Shown one piece after another: positions 5,680 through 8,005 of a stretch of 8,005 nt of DNA (positions are counted from its first letter, which is position 1; each line of letters begins with the position of its first letter). Below the pieces are notes generated by a model, which was not told the origin of the DNA, ran no database searches, and saw only the letters and a list, made by a program, of their open reading frames with translations. The DNA lies in contig JAHBAP020000454.1 of NCBI GenBank assembly GCA_018500005.2, positions 1-8,005 on the forward strand, read 5' to 3'. The position numbers were made by a program, and so were the translations under genes. The DNA is from Mycobacterium sp. (lineage in GTDB: Bacteria; Actinomycetota; Actinomycetes; Mycobacteriales; Mycobacteriaceae).

Positions 5680-6801
5680 ATGAGGATTGAACTCCGGACA
5701 GCCGTGGCGGCGACGGTGCTCGGTGTTGTTCTGGCAAGCTGTTCGCCGGTATCGGATGCGCCGCAGCCGTCACCGCCAACGCCAGCCACCGAATCCGCCC
5801 GGTTTGGAGGGTCTGTCTGGGTGGCTGAAGAAGGCGACAACAGCCTGACGGTCCTCGACGCGGCCAGGAATGTGGTGGCCACGACCCTCACTGGCCTGGC
5901 AGGGCCGCATAACGTTCAAATCGGCCATGACGGCCACACGGTGTATGCGACCAGTAGCGCCAACATGGTGGTGGCCATCGACACCAAGACCTACCAAGTG
6001 GCCGCAGCCGCGGCCACCGGACCCTCTCCCGCACATGTGATCGAAGCGCCCAACAAGAAGATTTATGTAACCAATTCGGGTGACGGCACCGTGTCGGTGT
6101 ATCAGGGCGCCGACCTGCAGCAAATAGGCCGCATCGACGTGGGAGGCACCCCACACGGTCTGCGCTCCGCTGCCGACGGCTCGGTGATCGTTATCGCCGA
6201 CCCAGTGAAAGGGACGGTGGAGCTGATCGACCCCGGCACGGATCAAGTTACGGGCAGCATAGCCGTGGGCAGCGGACCAGCGCAGGTAGCAGTCAGCTCC
6301 GACGGCCGTTACGCCTACACCGGAACCACTGAACCCCCGGCGGTGGTGAAGGTCGATTTGACTAGCCGCACAGTGGTCGGCAGCGTCGCCGTTCCGACGG
6401 CCCCGGTGCAGCTATACCTGACCCCCGATGAATCGACCGTGATCTCAGCTGACCAAGGCACCCGGGAAGCTGCTGGGCACACCGTCTCGTTGATCGACAC
6501 GACGGCGATGACCCTGCTCCGCGCCGTTAGCACCGGCGCAGGCCCACACGGGGTGGTCATCGACCCCACCGGCACCCACGCCTGGGTCACCAACAGCTAC
6601 GACGACACCGTGTCCGTCATCGACATACCAACTCAGTCAGTGATGGCGACAATCCCTGTAGGCATGGGCCCCAACGGCATCAGCTACTCACCACGGCCAC
6701 CGGCTCCCAGCGGCGCCGCCATCGCACTGAACATTCCTGCGCTGCCCGCGACCAGCGCCGACGACCCGCAGCCACCGTCAAACCACCACGGACACGGCTG
6801 A
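5680..6801 (+). CDS. Seven-bladed YVTN-type beta-propeller lipoprotein
   Basis: A 373-residue exported protein. A signal peptide [20 protein letters not shown] is followed by lipobox L18-A-S-C21, so it is predicted to be lipid-anchored outside the cytoplasmic membrane. A P/S/T-rich linker follows. Seven YVTN-type blades can then be counted, with outer strands such as [33 protein letters not shown] and [16 protein letters not shown]. Four of the connecting turns carry His (GPHNV, SPAHV, TPHGL, GPHGV). The C-terminus is a P/S-rich tail ending NHHGHG. ATG 5680 is fixed by GGAGGG 6 bases upstream (5668-5673) and by the signal peptide. The same frame is open from 5332, but the earlier part belongs to the frameshifted SHOCT gene 64 bases upstream. 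YncE-like propellers have no single known role, and substrate or partner cannot be told. The His-rich tail hints at metal contact only as inference. Confidence 0.88.
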   Translation: MRIELRTAVAATVLGVVLASCSPVSDAPQPSPPTPATESARFGGSVWVAEEGDNSLTVLDAARNVVATTLTGLAGPHNVQIGHDGHTVYATSSANMVVAIDTKTYQVAAAAATGPSPAHVIEAPNKKIYVTNSGDGTVSVYQGADLQQIGRIDVGGTPHGLRSAADGSVIVIADPVKGTVELIDPGTDQVTGSIAVGSGPAQVAVSSDGRYAYTGTTEPPAVVKVDLTSRTVVGSVAVPTAPVQLYLTPDESTVISADQGTREAAGHTVSLIDTTAMTLLRAVSTGAGPHGVVIDPTGTHAWVTNSYDDTVSVIDIPTQSVMATIPVGMGPNGISYSPRPPAPSGAAIALNIPALPATSADDPQPPSNHHGHG

Positions 6802-6872
6802 ACGGCAGTCGGTTTTCCAGCCTCGCGCGTTGCCGGGCTGCGCCAGCGACAAACTCAGCATCCGCACGGCTG

Positions 6873-7084
6873 CTAGATACCGAGGGCTCCTTTACGTAAG
6901 AGCGAGCAGATGTCGTCGGCGAGAAGCTCGATCGCCTCGTCCATGGACGCGGTGAACAAGCGTCCCAACCGAGAACGGCCCGCTGTCGCGCTGGCGGCCG
7001 CGGTTTCGACCGCCGATGCACTAACCGTGGCCTCAATGTGACGGTCTGCACCAGGACCGTTGTTCGTGAACGAGGCGATGGCTG
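6873..7084 (-). pseudogene. Unidentified C-terminal coding remnant fused to broken SulP
   Basis: Downstream of the broken SulP, on the same strand, a different frame reads [20 protein letters not shown], then [20 protein letters not shown], then [19 protein letters not shown] and a stop TAG at 6873-6875. It replaces the missing half of the permease. The last segment looks helical and vaguely like the C-terminal end of a TetR-type regulator, but I cannot identify it. It has no start of its own that I trust, since the nearest ATG at 7103 lies inside SulP sequence. Confidence 0.35.
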
Positions 7085-7873
7085 CTGGCCGATCATCGCG
7101 CAACCACCCATGCCCCCGAAAAAGCCGGTCACGACATTGGCGACACCCTGACCCCAGGCCTCGCGGGTCTTGTTGCTGTGGGTGTCGGTGATGTCATCGA
7201 CCAGCTTGGCCGTCAACAACGACTCCAGCAGTCCCACGAACGCCATCGCCAGCGCGTAAGGCGCGATGAGTGTCAGGGTCGACCAGGTCAACGGCACGTC
7301 GGGAAAGAACAGGGACGGAAGGCTCGAGGGCAGCTCGCCCTCGTCTCCCACCGTGGGGATCTGCACGGAGAAGACGATCGCCGCAAAGCGGTCAGGAGCA
7401 CGATCGCGACCAACGGTGCGGGAACGATCGTCGTCAGCTTCGGCAGGAAAACCATGATGATCAGGCCGACGGCCACGAACGGGTGCACCAGCGCGGGCAC
7501 CCCCAGTAGATCGCGGGCACCCCCAGTAGATGGGGTAACTGTGAGGTGAAGATCAAGATTGCCAGGGCGTTGACGAAGCCGACCATGACGCTGCGCGGAA
7601 TGAACCGCATCAACCGTGCGACCCCCAGAACGCTGAGCAGGATCTGGGACAGCCCGCAAGCAGCACCGCCGCCACCAGATAGTCCAGTCCGTACTGGCGG
7701 GCCAGGGGCGCGACCCCCAGGGCGATCGCCCCGGTGGCCGCCGAGATCATGGCGGGGCGACCTCCGACGATCGCGATCGTCACCGCCATCGTGAACGAAG
7801 AGAACAACCCAACCCGTGGGTCGACCCCGGCGATGATCGAAAACGAGATCGCCTCCGGGATCAGCGCCATCAC
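7085..7873 (-). pseudogene. SulP family inorganic anion transporter, degenerate fragment
   Basis: SulP proteins are multi-helix permeases for sulfate, bicarbonate or related anions, often ending in a cytoplasmic STAS domain. Pieces of the membrane core are read in successive frames: [20 protein letters not shown] and the [16 protein letters not shown] motif; then [20 protein letters not shown] with [20 protein letters not shown]; then [20 protein letters not shown]; and finally [20 protein letters not shown] through [20 protein letters not shown] and [13 protein letters not shown]. Frame breaks lie near 7651-7657 (one base lost), at 7492-7531 (20-bp tandem duplication) and near 7384-7391 (one base lost). 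The N-terminal segment before ALIPEA is absent or replaced. The protein stops after GGCAMIG, so the later helices and STAS domain are missing. It cannot encode a working transporter. Confidence 0.85.
7492..7531. repeat. Perfect 2 x 20-bp tandem duplication inside SulP
   Basis: Two adjacent identical 20-mers occupy 7492-7511 and 7512-7531, each containing GCGGGCACCCCCAGTAGAT. Twenty is not a multiple of three. Removing one copy restores the minus-strand reading [16 protein letters not shown], so the duplication is a frame-breaking mutation in the SulP gene. Confidence 0.9.
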
Positions 7874-8005
7874 AGAAACTGCACAATCGTACGGTTCTCG
7901 GATTCACCACGATAAGCGGAAGAATCAGTTCGCCATCGTGACCGGAACTTCACGCATTGCGCAACTCGCGGCGTGGGCCCTTGCCACGCAAACGCGGAAC
8001 CTACA
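7870..8005 (-). other. Window-edge segment upstream of broken SulP, unidentified open frame
   Basis: On the minus strand, a frame open from the window edge (44 codons) ends in [12 protein letters not shown] and a TGA at 7872-7870, exactly where recognisable SulP sequence begins. In the SulP frame the residues just upstream (YDCAVSV before MALIPEA) do not match a SulP N-terminus. This suggests a foreign 3' end fused here, possibly a mobile-element or neighbouring-gene tail. I do not recognise it, and the + strand shows nothing convincing. Confidence 0.3.

Noticed and set aside
5671..5685. GGGACTTTCATGAGG as a second DosR half-site
   Set aside because: It is the ribosome site and start codon of the lipoprotein, and the second half-site is missing.
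1..8005. CRISPR array, tRNA or rRNA
   Set aside because: No regularly spaced repeats, no cloverleaf-like segments and no rRNA-like conserved stretches seen on either strand.

Overview
This is high-GC DNA with GC-rich third codon positions and short polar SD-type ribosome sites. It looks actinobacterial and is most likely from a Mycobacterium-type organism. The reasons are a FeoB/NifU pair, a mycobacterial-style flavohemoglobin, a SHOCT membrane protein next to a beta-propeller lipoprotein, a SulP permease, and one site resembling a DosR box. The genus is inferred from protein style and no marker gene confirms it. 

Layout, left to right. Bases 1 to about 210 are the end of a broken transposase of the Mu/TnsB-like integrase group. 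It joins directly to the C-terminal third of feoB, which lacks its G-domain and 5' half (about 211-834). Next come a NifU/Nfu-type Fe-S protein (841-1545, 3' end doubtful) and an FMN-dependent nitronate monooxygenase (1394-2356), all on the + strand. A 236-base convergent gap with a lower-GC patch separates these from a minus-strand group that reads DUF488 protein (5028-4672), a 466-base spacer, flavohemoglobin hmp (4205-2979) and a small cupin (2955-2593). Hmp and the cupin are 23 bases apart and almost certainly co-transcribed. On the + strand from 5343 are a SHOCT membrane protein gene with two compensating frameshifts and a seven-bladed beta-propeller lipoprotein (5680-6801). The right end (about 7085-7873, minus strand) is a wrecked SulP anion permease, truncated at both ends and carrying at least three frame breaks, one of them a 20-bp tandem duplication. 

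Functional themes are iron (FeoB, NifU), nitrogen-oxide and nitro-compound detoxification (Hmp, nitronate monooxygenase) and, possibly, hypoxia or NO response (the DosR-like site). The intact genes hmp, cupin, DUF488, nitronate monooxygenase and propeller lipoprotein look functional. feoB, the transposase, SulP and, as read, the SHOCT gene do not. The mixture of truncated ends and single-base frame breaks marks this as a decaying, rearranged accessory region. Some single-base breaks could instead be sequence errors. I see no CRISPR array, tRNA or rRNA gene, and no convincing new multi-gene defence system.
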